Shown in pieces: positions 14,898 through 23,928 of a stretch of 64,000 bases of DNA. The notes beneath the pieces are model-generated. The model did not search any database and had not been told where the DNA came from. It worked only from the letters and a program-made list of their open reading frames with translations. The position numbers were made by a program, and so were the translations under genes. The stretch is from the NCBI RefSeq assembly GCF_000219725.1, contig NC_015732.1, forward strand, positions 1 through 64,000, in the 5' to 3' direction. This DNA is from Gracilinema caldarium DSM 7334 (GTDB lineage: Bacteria > Spirochaetota > Spirochaetia > Treponematales > Breznakiellaceae). The first letter of the stretch is position 1; every line of letters begins with the position of its first letter.

Positions 14898-17294
14898 TTA
14901 TGTTTCATATCGTTTTATAATTGTCGCCATCCGTTTGAGTTCTCGGGAAACGATTCCATTGATAGAATCGGGCGGGAAATTACCATCCTCATCTGCTTTT
15001 CCAGCAGGTTTTTCCATAAACACTTCTAAGGCTTCATCAATCGTATTGACCGCGTAGAGGTGGAATAGGCCAGCCTTAATATCATTCTGAACCGAAGTAT
15101 TTAAGATAAGATTGTTAATGTTTCTTCGTGGTATAACAACTCCTTGGGTTCCGGTAAGTCCTCGTTTCGAACAAATAGTGTGAAACCCTTCGATTTTTTC
15201 AGAAATGCCACCGACAGGCTGCATATCGCCAAGTTGGTTCACACTGCCGGTTATAGCTAAGTCCTGCCGCAGGGGGATGTCGGAAATGGCAGAAATTATG
15301 GCACAAAGCTGTGCGGCTGTAGCAGAATCTCCATCGATGGGGGTATACATCTGTTCAAAGCAAAGGCTGGCGGTTATGGAGAGTGGAAAGGTTCGTGCGT
15401 ATCGGGAACGGAGATAGCCTGAGAGGATGAGTACGGCCTTGTCAAAAATTTCACCGGAAAGTCCCGATTCTCCTTCAATATTAATGACCCCACCATCGCC
15501 TGGGGCTACCTGGGCAGAGACGACGACGGGAATTCCATAGGCATAGTAACCGCGGTCATGGACTGCAAGCCCATTAATTTTGCCAACAGCAGTACCAGTA
15601 AATTGTATAATAATTTCATCCGACAAAATCATTGATTGGATGGTCTCTTCCGGAAGACGATGTAAATAGGCCCGCAATTCGAGGGTTTTTTGGATTACTT
15701 CTGCAGAAATTGCTGAAAATTGATGTTCCCGCGCATACCAGGTTGCTTCCCTGAGCAGATCGACCACGAGAGAAAACCGGGTACTGAGTTTTTGGCGATG
15801 TTCTGCATCCCGAACACTCCACTCAAGTACAGCCGATACTCCTGATGGATCCAGGGGTAATAGTTGTTCTTCCTGAACAATTTTATGCAGGAATGCGGCG
15901 TAGCGTTGCATGGAATGCTCATTTCTATTCATAGTGGAATCGAATTCCGCACAGACTTTAAACAGTTTCTGAAAATCGGGATCGGTTTGATACATGATAT
16001 CGTAGGTAGATTCTTCGCCGATTAATACAACTTTTACATATAGTTCAATCGGTTCAGGTTTAATGATGAGGGGGCTTGCGATTGGATTGGGGGGACACTG
16101 AATTTCGACGATACCGGTTTGTAAAACCCGTTTCAGGTAAGGCCAGGCTTCCTCGTCTTGAATGATGTCCTCGGCTCGCAGAACTAGTATACCGCCAGCG
16201 GCTTTGATAAGACTTCCAGCCCTAATCCGTAGGTAAGCCGAGCGGAGTTCTTCGGTAACCGAGCCTGGAGGTTCAATGGTACCGACCAGATTGATGAGAG
16301 TAGGGCGGTTTTCAAAAATGACCGGCGCGGTGGTTAATCCTGCTCGATCAACGAGGATATTGACACCGTAACGGATCAGCGCAGAGGGATGGTTATGACT
16401 ACGCTGTGCTTCTTTTTCGAGTCGTTCTGGATAAAAGAGGGGAATATGCCCCATAATGTCATCTTCCATCGATTTGAGCCAGGATGTAATTGATTCATAG
16501 GGAAAATCCTGTGCTAAAGCCTCAATAAGCTGATGAATTTCCGGATGTAACATTGCCTTTGAAAGTTCGTGAACCTTTCTGTCCAGATCCATCCGTTCCC
16601 GTTTGAGCGTATCAAAAAGGCTCTTCATTTTATCGATCAGGGCATAATAGGTTTCGCGGAGTGTATTCCATTCCTCAGGAGATAGGGTTCCGCTTGCAAC
16701 CTGGGATTGCAGGTCTTCAAAGGAGACTGGTATTCCGTTACGGATAGGTACGAGATCAGTACTTTGGGATTCTCCTTCATTAATTTGAACGATTTGAAAA
16801 CCCTGTTGTGCCGCTTCTGCTTCAAAGGAACTTAAGATCTTATTTTCCTGCTGTTCTAAAGTAGCCACAAGATTGCTTTTTTTTAATTTAAAGGCTTCAC
16901 TTTCCCGGTGTAAGCGAACAAGGTGTTTAACTTCTTCAATTAGATCATGAAGGCGTTGTTTAAACAGACGGCCAGTGTCTGCGGGAACTTGAATAATATG
17001 GGGTTCAGTGGGATTAGTATAATTGGGAACATAGAGAAAATCTTGCAGAGTAGCACTGGATGCACTATAGTTTTGAAGTGCCTTTAAGAGGGCTGTTCTT
17101 CTGCCGGTTCCAGGAGCTCCCTGAATATAGATATTATAGCCCTTTGCCTGTATTCCTAAACCTAAAGACAGGGCTTTCATGGCACGGCTCTGGCCGATAA
17201 TGGTTGCATCGGACTCAGTGGTTTCTGTTAATAAAGGGGCTGGGATGCTGAAAAATACTTGTTCTGAAGATAATCTATAATCCTTGATGTTCAC
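14898..17294 (-). CDS. Lon-like ATP-dependent protease (LonB/AAA_32 type)
   Basis: The 798-residue soluble protein combines an AAA+ module with a C-terminal Lon protease domain. The nucleotide site is GAPGTGRRT at 59-67, with Arg where Lys is usual; LVLRAEDIIQDEEAWPYL is the second ATPase segment. A long coiled insertion occupies about 120-280. The protease dyad is intact: Ser657 in GDSATAA and Lys700 in GGISEKIEG, 43 residues apart as in Lon. There is no membrane segment or Lon N-terminal substrate domain. Substrates are unknown. It is divergent from the ODP gene, whose start lies about 70 bases away. Confidence 0.9.
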   Translation of the reverse strand: MNIKDYRLSSEQVFFSIPAPLLTETTESDATIIGQSRAMKALSLGLGIQAKGYNIYIQGAPGTGRRTALLKALQNYSASSATLQDFLYVPNYTNPTEPHIIQVPADTGRLFKQRLHDLIEEVKHLVRLHRESEAFKLKKSNLVATLEQQENKILSSFEAEAAQQGFQIVQINEGESQSTDLVPIRNGIPVSFEDLQSQVASGTLSPEEWNTLRETYYALIDKMKSLFDTLKRERMDLDRKVHELSKAMLHPEIHQLIEALAQDFPYESITSWLKSMEDDIMGHIPLFYPERLEKEAQRSHNHPSALIRYGVNILVDRAGLTTAPVIFENRPTLINLVGTIEPPGSVTEELRSAYLRIRAGSLIKAAGGILVLRAEDIIQDEEAWPYLKRVLQTGIVEIQCPPNPIASPLIIKPEPIELYVKVVLIGEESTYDIMYQTDPDFQKLFKVCAEFDSTMNRNEHSMQRYAAFLHKIVQEEQLLPLDPSGVSAVLEWSVRDAEHRQKLSTRFSLVVDLLREATWYAREHQFSAISAEVIQKTLELRAYLHRLPEETIQSMILSDEIIIQFTGTAVGKINGLAVHDRGYYAYGIPVVVSAQVAPGDGGVINIEGESGLSGEIFDKAVLILSGYLRSRYARTFPLSITASLCFEQMYTPIDGDSATAAQLCAIISAISDIPLRQDLAITGSVNQLGDMQPVGGISEKIEGFHTICSKRGLTGTQGVVIPRRNINNLILNTSVQNDIKAGLFHLYAVNTIDEALEVFMEKPAGKADEDGNFPPDSINGIVSRELKRMATIIKRYET

Positions 17295-17366
17295 AATTCT
17301 TGCTCCTTATAGTAAACTATGAATTGTTGATTGAGAGAAATCAAGGGTTTTGGTTTTGGAGGGTTT

Positions 17367-18140
17367 ATGATTGCGGCAGATGATGTAAATGGTAAGATTC
17401 TGTATCAGGATGCAGACCATATGTTTATCTGGCTTGGTGCCGATCCAGAAAGTTCGTCTGGGGTTGTGCAGACCAATCAATATTTAATAATAGATAAGGG
17501 GCGGGGCGTTTTGCTTGATCCTGGTGGCATTCACCTCTTTGCACGAGTCGTGGCTGTCGCGAGTCGTTATATCTCCCTGGATAAGATAGATACCATATTC
17601 TTTTCTCATCAGGATCCTGATGTTTCTTCGGGTATCGCTCTCTGGCTTGGGGTAACCCCGGCTAAAATATACGTGAGTTCCCTCTGGCTGCGATTTTTGC
17701 CCCATTTTGGTATTGTCGATCAAAACCGGATGGTAGGCATCGAAGAATTTGGTTCAAATATAAAATTAGGATCGGGAACCATTTTGCGCTTTTTACCAGC
17801 TCATTTTTTACATTCTACGGGCAACTTTTCAGTTTTTGATGAACGAGCACGAATTCTCTTTTCTGGAGACATTGGAGCCGCTGTATTCCCTGCAGGTAAA
17901 GAACAGCTCTTCATTGATGATTTTTCTGCGGTCTTGCCCTATGTTGAACCCTTTCATAAACGTTATATGGCATCTAATAAAGCTACCTCCCTATGGGTTC
18001 GCCAAGCACGAGATCTAAAGCCTCAGCTGATTGCGGCTCAGCATGGTGGTGTGTATCGAGGGGATGCGGTTACCACCTTTTTAGATTGGCTTGGAAAACT
18101 ATCCTGTGGGATTGATATCATCGAATCAATCTACAAGTAA
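17367..18140 (+). CDS. ODP-type oxygen/iron-binding di-iron sensor (metallo-beta-lactamase fold)
   Basis: The protein has 257 residues. I chose ATG 17367, directly after GGAGGG and a 3-base gap; an upstream TTG at 17331 has no such site. The metal site reads H81-Q-D83-P-D85, His149, Asp168 and His226. This is the variant ligand set of the ODP family rather than the HxExDH of flavodi-iron enzymes. ODP of Treponema denticola binds Fe and O2 and signals to a soluble chemoreceptor. Here the next gene, 15 bases on, is exactly such a receptor. There is no flavodoxin domain, so a reductase role is unlikely. Confidence 0.85.
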   Translation: MIAADDVNGKILYQDADHMFIWLGADPESSSGVVQTNQYLIIDKGRGVLLDPGGIHLFARVVAVASRYISLDKIDTIFFSHQDPDVSSGIALWLGVTPAKIYVSSLWLRFLPHFGIVDQNRMVGIEEFGSNIKLGSGTILRFLPAHFLHSTGNFSVFDERARILFSGDIGAAVFPAGKEQLFIDDFSAVLPYVEPFHKRYMASNKATSLWVRQARDLKPQLIAAQHGGVYRGDAVTTFLDWLGKLSCGIDIIESIYK

Positions 18141-18155
18141 GGCAAAGGGGCTACC

Positions 18156-19019
18156 ATGAGTGATAGTATGACTTCATTTGATAATAGTTCTTTAGCAATT
18201 AAAAAATTTGTTAAGGGTTACAATAAGAGTATTGTTTTAAATACAGTTACCCTTCGTTCTCTCGATATCATCGGGTTTAATCTAGAACGGATTGGGTCCA
18301 GTCTTTCTTCTATTGTTGCAGCCTTTGAGGAAATACGGGCTACGAGCCAAAATACATCCCAAAATGCTGACAAGATCGATACTATGATGGATGGCATTTT
18401 ATCCAAAAATGCAAGTACGGGAACTGAAATAACTCAGCGGGTTCAGGATATTAATCAGGCGGTGGAGGGGACCGCAAGACTTTCTTCTCTCTTTGCAGAT
18501 TTAGCTGAAAAAGCGAAGAGTATTGCTTCAGTAACGGGGTCTATACAGGATGTTTCTGACAGAACGAATATTCTAGCGATAAATGCTTCGATAGAAGCGG
18601 CGCGAGCTGGTGCTGTTGGAAAGGGATTTCGTATTATCGCTAATGAGGTTCGTACATTGGCAGGGCAAACAGGAGAATTTGCGAAAACAATTGAGACCAC
18701 TATCAGTGATTTTGAGTCTATCGTTGGGCAAATTACGAATGAGTTACAGGGCTTTACCAAGGTTCTTGAGTCTTTTAAACAATCCTTTGGAACGGTACTT
18801 GATAGTTTTCAAACCAATGCAAAAGCGATTGATGAAGCCGGTGCTTTCTTAAACCAGATTTCCGGTTCGATCAGAGAAGAAACAACAGCCTTAACCGATG
18901 GTTTAAGTTCCCTTGAACAAATCTCCACCTCACTGAACGATACTAATGTTGTTTTTGCAGCCCTATTGAAGACCTATGGAAATTTGGATACCCTTTTGGA
19001 TAAGGAAGGGAATCGTTAG
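18156..19019 (+). CDS. Soluble methyl-accepting chemotaxis-type receptor (ODP partner)
   Basis: The 287-residue cytoplasmic receptor has no transmembrane helix, HAMP or Cache domain. The conserved hairpin tip reads [39 protein letters not shown] at about 130-170, flanked by helical arms. It follows the ODP gene by 15 bases and would relay its state to CheA/CheW. The stop overlaps the next gene's GTG by one base, so the unit probably continues. Confidence 0.88.
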   Translation: MSDSMTSFDNSSLAIKKFVKGYNKSIVLNTVTLRSLDIIGFNLERIGSSLSSIVAAFEEIRATSQNTSQNADKIDTMMDGILSKNASTGTEITQRVQDINQAVEGTARLSSLFADLAEKAKSIASVTGSIQDVSDRTNILAINASIEAARAGAVGKGFRIIANEVRTLAGQTGEFAKTIETTISDFESIVGQITNELQGFTKVLESFKQSFGTVLDSFQTNAKAIDEAGAFLNQISGSIREETTALTDGLSSLEQISTSLNDTNVVFAALLKTYGNLDTLLDKEGNR

Positions 19020-20398
19020 TGTCTGATTTAGTCTTGTTACTATGGTTGCTTTTGGGTTTGGTCGGATTAGAGCTGGTCCGTCCTTTTTTTAAAAGCATCC
19101 GAGATGTAACTGGAATTATTCTTTTCCCTCTTTTAGTGTTTGTTCTGCTTCTTGTTGGCCAGTACGTATATGGATTTAGGCCCGAACTTGTTCCTTTTGA
19201 GCTTTTTATTTTTTTTCTTACTCTTTTTCGTATACCTAAATTAGTCTCTCTTTTACAAAGACTCCGTATCGATGATGATAAAAGACCTTCGATAATTGCC
19301 TGTTTAATCGGAATTGTGCTATTAGCAATAACAGGCACCATAGGGATTAGGTTTTCTCCAACTCAAGACTATCTTGCGAGCCGCAATAAGGGTGGTTATG
19401 AAACATCAGTTGTAAAAAATACTGACACAGAAGAAGAATATTTTATCAGAACGTACCGGCAGTTTTCAGAAAATACTCGTGGAACTATTTTCATGATTCC
19501 TCCGATTAGTGGATCTGTAGAAGTTGTAGATTCAATTTGTTCACTGTTATATTCCAATGGTTTCACAGTAATTACTTTTTCACAGCCAGGTTTAGATGTA
19601 CCGGCATATGATATACGTAATAAACCGATAGTACCCTCAATTACAAATATAGCTAATTATTTTGTAAGTTTTATTGCTGGTGTACAATATAAGACACCAA
19701 ATCAGTATGCTAGAGCCTTGGAAGCAAAACGGAAGCAGGCTATTGAATATTTGGTCGCCCATTTAGAATACCCAGGACCGCTTTATCTGGTTGCTTATGG
19801 TGCCGGAGGGGCAGCTGCTATCATGTATGTAGCTCAACATGATGATAGTCCTGTTGTTGGTCTGATCAATATAGAAGGGCCGCTGTATTCGGTTCTTGAT
19901 TTTAAAGATGGTGATGCAAGTACAGGATTCAAGAATTTAATCCAAAAAGTAATTCCCCAGTCCCAAAAACATATAGGTGCTGTTCCAGAACTTACAAAAC
20001 CCCTTTTAGTTTTAGTGTCAGACTCAGTAAAAGTCTCTGAACAACGTGATGGTCGATATGCATCCCTTGTTCGGATAATTCATCAAGCCAAAGCCCCTGC
20101 ATTACTCGTAGCATTAACCGGAGCAGGCCCCTTTGACTATTCTGATGTAACTATTCAATATCCCATCTATTCTGCTATGTTAGGCGGTAAAGGAAATAGG
20201 GTGCAGAGTGTGGGTTACTATGTCGAATCAACAGCGGCGCTTATTCATAATTTTATTTATAGTTTAGAAAAAAGGGATACTGATTCCAATTGCAAAGAAG
20301 AAGCCGCTTGTTCACTGCTTCCTGTATCGGGAGATGTATATGTTGAGTATAATGGTTATTTGCCGCATTATAATCCACAGGAGGTTTCTGGGAAATGA
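19019..20398 (+). CDS. Membrane protein with a probable alpha/beta-hydrolase-like domain, function unknown
   Basis: The protein has 459 residues. It has three N-terminal hydrophobic helices (about 3-20, 28-50, 60-78) and a fourth near 92-112, then an extracytoplasmic domain of about 340 residues. Segments such as RGTIFMIPPISGSVEVVDSICSLLYSNGFTVITFSQPG and PLYLVAYGAGGAAAIMYVAQHDDSPVVGLINIEG resemble the strand-turn-helix of alpha/beta hydrolases. However, the nucleophile elbow reads AYGAGG, without a Ser or Cys, so activity is doubtful. It is coupled on both sides: GTG overlaps the chemoreceptor stop, and its TGA overlaps the Nif3 ATG. Confidence 0.7.
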   Translation: MSDLVLLLWLLLGLVGLELVRPFFKSIRDVTGIILFPLLVFVLLLVGQYVYGFRPELVPFELFIFFLTLFRIPKLVSLLQRLRIDDDKRPSIIACLIGIVLLAITGTIGIRFSPTQDYLASRNKGGYETSVVKNTDTEEEYFIRTYRQFSENTRGTIFMIPPISGSVEVVDSICSLLYSNGFTVITFSQPGLDVPAYDIRNKPIVPSITNIANYFVSFIAGVQYKTPNQYARALEAKRKQAIEYLVAHLEYPGPLYLVAYGAGGAAAIMYVAQHDDSPVVGLINIEGPLYSVLDFKDGDASTGFKNLIQKVIPQSQKHIGAVPELTKPLLVLVSDSVKVSEQRDGRYASLVRIIHQAKAPALLVALTGAGPFDYSDVTIQYPIYSAMLGGKGNRVQSVGYYVESTAALIHNFIYSLEKRDTDSNCKEEAACSLLPVSGDVYVEYNGYLPHYNPQEVSGK

Positions 20399-21156
20399 CT
20401 ACGAAACAACTTGATAGTTACTTTCGTTCTTTTTTAGATATTGACGGATTTTTACGAACCGATGATTCTTTAAATGGTTTGCAGGTAGATAATGATGGTC
20501 GTAACATTACTAAAGTAGCTTTTGCAGTAGATGCTTGTTTTGAATCAATAACCCTCGCTGCACAGCGCGGTGTGGGTATGCTTTTTGTGCATCATGGTCT
20601 CTTTTGGGGCAAACCGGCTCCTATTACCGGTATAATGAGAGAACGCTTACAGGTTCTCCTTTCACATAACATAGCGCTCTATGCTGTCCATTTACCTTTG
20701 GATCAGCATCCGGTAGTTGGAAATAATGCGGGTCTAGCTGATCTGCTTGGTCTTGAACAGCGTGAACCCTTTGGTGACTATCATCAACATAAAATTGGTT
20801 ATAAGGGGATTTTACCAAAACCGATTTCTATAGATGAGGCAGTAAAACGGATCAGTTTTATGGGTCGGCCACCTCTCGGGGTGTATCCATTCGGTACAAA
20901 GGAAATTCGTTCCGTTGCCATCGTTTCTGGTGGTGCGGCGATGGAAGCTTTTCAGGCAATTGATGAACAGGTGGACCTTTACATTACCGGTGAAATGTCT
21001 CATTCGGTGTATCATTATGCGGTAGAAGGTGCATTGAATATGATTGCTGGAGGGCATTATTCAACAGAGGTGTGGGGTGTTCGCCGGGTTATGGAAAAAT
21101 TAGCAAATGAATATAATTTAGAGGTTGAATTCCTCGATATTCCTACAGGTCTGTAA
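20395..21156 (+). CDS. Nif3-like dinuclear metal-centre protein (DUF34)
   Basis: The protein has 253 residues. Conserved metal-binding segments are VDACFESITLAAQRGVGMLFVHHGLFWG (His-His near 65), YAVHLPLDQHPVVGNN, and GEMSHSVYHYAVEGALNMIAGGHYSTEVWGV near the C terminus. The family is often labelled GTP cyclohydrolase I type 2, but its true role is unsettled. It lacks the central insertion of longer members. It overlaps the previous stop as ATGA and is followed 31 bases later by lspA. Confidence 0.9.
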   Translation: MTTKQLDSYFRSFLDIDGFLRTDDSLNGLQVDNDGRNITKVAFAVDACFESITLAAQRGVGMLFVHHGLFWGKPAPITGIMRERLQVLLSHNIALYAVHLPLDQHPVVGNNAGLADLLGLEQREPFGDYHQHKIGYKGILPKPISIDEAVKRISFMGRPPLGVYPFGTKEIRSVAIVSGGAAMEAFQAIDEQVDLYITGEMSHSVYHYAVEGALNMIAGGHYSTEVWGVRRVMEKLANEYNLEVEFLDIPTGL

Positions 21157-21187
21157 GCAGTTGTATTAGCCATATGGAGTAATTTAG

Positions 21188-21706
21188 ATGAAGTATAAAC
21201 AAAAATTATTTCCTTTTATACTAACGTTTTGTATTGTGGTTGTGGATCAATTATCTAAAGCATTTATTGTATCCCGTTGGCCTCGAGAAGGGACTTTTAT
21301 TAAAGATGTATTTGGTAACGATTTATTATGGATTATCCATGTTCGCAACAAAGCAATAGCTTTTAGTCTTGGAGATGGTTTGCCGGATCAGGTACGGGTA
21401 TTACTGTTTATTATGGTACCCATTGTAGTATTAGGTGTTTTACTCGTCTATTATTTTAAGACAGATGAGTTTACAACCCTTCAACGCTGGGTTGTAGCGG
21501 GTATCATCGGGGGAGGTTTAGGTAACCTTATTGACAGAATTTGGCGTCCCGATGGGGTAGTGGATTTTATCAGTGTAAATGTGTATGGCTTTCTTGGCTT
21601 TGCTCGATGGCCGACTTTTAACATTGCTGATTCTTCAGTGGTTATCTGTGGCATTCTACTTGTGATAAGCATCCTGTTTGTTGCTAAAAATACACATAAG
21701 GAGTGA
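21188..21706 (+). CDS. lspA: Lipoprotein signal peptidase (signal peptidase II)
   Basis: This inner-membrane aspartic peptidase cleaves prolipoprotein signal peptides. The 172-residue protein has four membrane helices. The catalytic motifs are GGGLGNLIDRIWRPDGVVDFISV and FNIADSSVV, each with its conserved Asp. The VDQLSKAFI box sits in the first helix. The substrates include the many lipoproteins of this window (the pectin enzymes and the XylF-like lipoprotein). The small membrane gene downstream overlaps or abuts its stop. Confidence 0.96.
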   Translation: MKYKQKLFPFILTFCIVVVDQLSKAFIVSRWPREGTFIKDVFGNDLLWIIHVRNKAIAFSLGDGLPDQVRVLLFIMVPIVVLGVLLVYYFKTDEFTTLQRWVVAGIIGGGLGNLIDRIWRPDGVVDFISVNVYGFLGFARWPTFNIADSSVVICGILLVISILFVAKNTHKE

Positions 21707-21708
21707 TT

Positions 21709-21996
21709 GTGAATAAAAAAGCAAATACTATTGTTTTTATGTTAGTTGCTACTCTATTTAATGTGGTAATAACTGTTGTATCTTTTGTGGTATTACTCGT
21801 ATTGTATGGAAGGATTTTGGCTCCGTTGCTTCCCCAGGAAACTGCGGCTATTGGGCTCCCTATTGTTTTTATTGCTGCTATACTGCTTTCTTTTGTGATT
21901 TACCGTTATGCCCTTAAGGCATTTACCAAGCGGTTTGAGGTTGAAAAATACTTCGATCCTCTAATAAAGAGTCGTCGTTCACCTAAAAGAGATTAG
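21709..21996 (+). CDS. Small two-helix membrane protein, function unknown
   Basis: The protein has about 95 residues, with hydrophobic segments at about 6-30 and 45-66 and a basic C-terminal tail (KSRRSPKRD). GTG 21709 lies six bases after AAGGAG and is preferred; GTG 21703 overlaps the lspA stop and is too close to that site. The tight link to lspA suggests co-expression, but the sequence gives no function. Confidence 0.75.
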   Translation: MNKKANTIVFMLVATLFNVVITVVSFVVLLVLYGRILAPLLPQETAAIGLPIVFIAAILLSFVIYRYALKAFTKRFEVEKYFDPLIKSRRSPKRD

Positions 21997-22041
21997 TGAC
22001 TGAAAGCTTTTGATATTGTTGAGTTTTAAAGGTAAGAAGAA

Positions 22042-23688
22042 TTAATAGCCATCTGAAAGGGACCGGTTAATATCCCGTTGATAAAGCTCCTGGTAGACAT
22101 AACTGCGTCCCCTGAGTTTATCTTTAATTGACTGAGAAAATGGAATATACCGCCAGAAGATACCCCTGACTTCCTTATCTAATTTTTGGATACCTTCGCT
22201 TTCTTTTGTCATCCATAATATATAGTCCTGAATGAAGTACTCCTTTACGTCGCCTTTTAATTTTTTTGATGTAAACCATTGGTAATAATTACCGGTGATA
22301 CCTTCTTCCATCCAGTAATAAGAAGCTTTTTCTTTAGCATTCTGCCAGCGTAAATCCCCTACGGCAGAGAGAATGGCGAGGTTTAGGTTCTTCGGATAAA
22401 GAGGAATGGCAATACGGCCACGGCTAGTGGCTCTATTAAAGCGATCAAAGGGTTCCCAACAAATACCAAATTCTCCGTATGAAGGAACCAGAATTACATA
22501 GGGAACAATTCGGTTCAGTTTATTTTTATAAACCCGGCAAAAAGCTTCGGGGTCTATACTTTCTATCCAGGCAAGTTGCTTAATCACATTTTCACGGGTA
22601 GCTATTTCATTAGGTCCGCAGTGAAAATATTCCTTAACAAGAATGGGAAAGTGATTTCCCTGGCGGCCAATCGTTAATTTAACCATTTGGCGGACACTGT
22701 CGAATTCGGTGTCGATAGCTTTGATGTCAACTGCAACGTCTGCTCCTGCTTCCCGGACCTTGTCTTCCAGAATTTGTACATCCGCCTGGGCTTGGGAAAA
22801 TTCTTTGAGTAATGAATCGAGCTCCCGATCTGCCTTGGCCATATTTTTAAGAAGCTCCTGAATTTCGGAAAAAGCCCGTTTTTGAACCTCGTTATATACT
22901 GATTGAAGATCAGGGAAACCGGGAATTGGACTGTGTTGGGCAATGATTTGCACTGCATTAACGAGGGCTTTTTCGTAACTGGCTCGTTCATCACTTTTTG
23001 CTTTTAATAGATTCCGTGCCGCATCTCGCCGTCCTTCGGCTTTTTCCAGAAGCTGTTTTAATCTGGTCGCTTCATTATTTTTAGCCACCCGTACCTCATC
23101 GGTGGTGGAGTTTTTAATAACACCAGTCCCAATAGCTTTAAACCATTCATCAAGATAATAGATAGGCTGGTTTAATTCATTATCTACAATAATTTTTGAG
23201 AAGAGTTCCTTATCCTCAGGTGTTAAAAGACCGGGATGGAGAATCCCATAGCGGAGAAGGAATTTTTTATTATCCGGGATTTTTCCAGGGGTTTTCCGGG
23301 CAATTCCAAGAAGAAAATCCCAGTAGGCTGTAGTAAGTTGTTGCCGGTATACACCACGATCTTTTGGGTCTTTCGTTGTTAGAAATTTCTGTAAAATCGT
23401 ATGTACCCGTTGAGCAATATCTCCCTCTCCGGAAAGTGCCTTTTTATAATAATCGGGATCAGAAAATACAGTGAGGGGAATAGTTGCAAAGGGCTTGGTT
23501 ATTTCTGGAAAGGTATTTTGGGTTAGATCTACTTCAATTCCGTTAGGAGTCTCAATATCTTCCGTACCGAACAGATCTTTATAATTAGGAGTTGTGTTCG
23601 ACTCTGAAGGTCCTGCTTGGGATGTTGAAACTCCCAAAAGAGCTGCGAGGTCCGGATCGATATCACCCTGAAACATATTATTATTCAT
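22042..23688 (-). CDS. Coiled-coil protein of unknown function
   Basis: The 548-residue soluble protein has no signal peptide. The first ~60 residues are polar and rich in Ser/Thr/Pro; a helical part follows. A heptad-rich coiled coil at about 205-325 (many Lys/Glu/Ala/Leu) comes next, then a globular C-terminal ~220 residues rich in aromatic residues (YYWMEEGITGNYYQWFTSKK, EVRGIFWRYIPFSQSIKDK). I recognise no domain. It resembles uncharacterised conserved spirochaete proteins. It starts 26 bases after tRNA-Ala on the same strand and could share its promoter. Confidence 0.75.
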   Translation of the reverse strand: MNNNMFQGDIDPDLAALLGVSTSQAGPSESNTTPNYKDLFGTEDIETPNGIEVDLTQNTFPEITKPFATIPLTVFSDPDYYKKALSGEGDIAQRVHTILQKFLTTKDPKDRGVYRQQLTTAYWDFLLGIARKTPGKIPDNKKFLLRYGILHPGLLTPEDKELFSKIIVDNELNQPIYYLDEWFKAIGTGVIKNSTTDEVRVAKNNEATRLKQLLEKAEGRRDAARNLLKAKSDERASYEKALVNAVQIIAQHSPIPGFPDLQSVYNEVQKRAFSEIQELLKNMAKADRELDSLLKEFSQAQADVQILEDKVREAGADVAVDIKAIDTEFDSVRQMVKLTIGRQGNHFPILVKEYFHCGPNEIATRENVIKQLAWIESIDPEAFCRVYKNKLNRIVPYVILVPSYGEFGICWEPFDRFNRATSRGRIAIPLYPKNLNLAILSAVGDLRWQNAKEKASYYWMEEGITGNYYQWFTSKKLKGDVKEYFIQDYILWMTKESEGIQKLDKEVRGIFWRYIPFSQSIKDKLRGRSYVYQELYQRDINRSLSDGY

Positions 23689-23714
23689 GGAATTCAGTTA
23701 TGGAAGGATGTATT

Positions 23715-23788
23715 TGGAGGTGAGGGGAATTGAACCCCTGACCTTTTGAATGCCATTCAAACGCTCTAGCCAACTGAGCTACACCCCC
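23715..23788 (-). tRNA. tRNA-Ala (anticodon GGC)
   Basis: The cloverleaf can be drawn by eye. The acceptor GGGGGTG pairs with CACCTCC with one G-U pair. The D arm is GCTC...GAGC, the anticodon stem TTTGA/TCAAA holds loop ATGGCAT, and the T arm AGGGG-TTCAATT-CCCCT is standard. Anticodon GGC reads GCC/GCU Ala codons. The discriminator is A73 and CCA is not encoded, so it must be added by CCA-adding enzyme. It has its own strong promoter on the minus strand. Confidence 0.95.
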
Positions 23789-23802
23789 AAAAGGTTGACT
23801 GG

Positions 23803-23831
23803 AATATAGCTAATGGAACCAATCCTGTCAA
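23803..23831 (-). promoter_or_regulatory. Strong sigma-70 type promoter of tRNA-Ala
   Basis: On the minus strand TTGACA (23831-23826), 17 bases, then TATATT (23808-23803) lie 14 bases before the mature tRNA 5' end. The -35 is a perfect consensus. Transcripts may run on into the coiled-coil gene at 23688. Confidence 0.75.
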
Positions 23832-23928
23832 GTAGGTTGATTCCAGCTACCGACAAATTACAGGCCCTATCCTGTTATGATGCTATATCGTAGTATAGGA
23901 CATATCTGAATCATGGTAAAGGTTTATT

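Noticed and set aside
23715-23788. tRNA-Ala gene as a possible phage or island attachment site
   Set aside because: No integrase, no repeated tRNA 3' end nearby and no mobile genes in the window.
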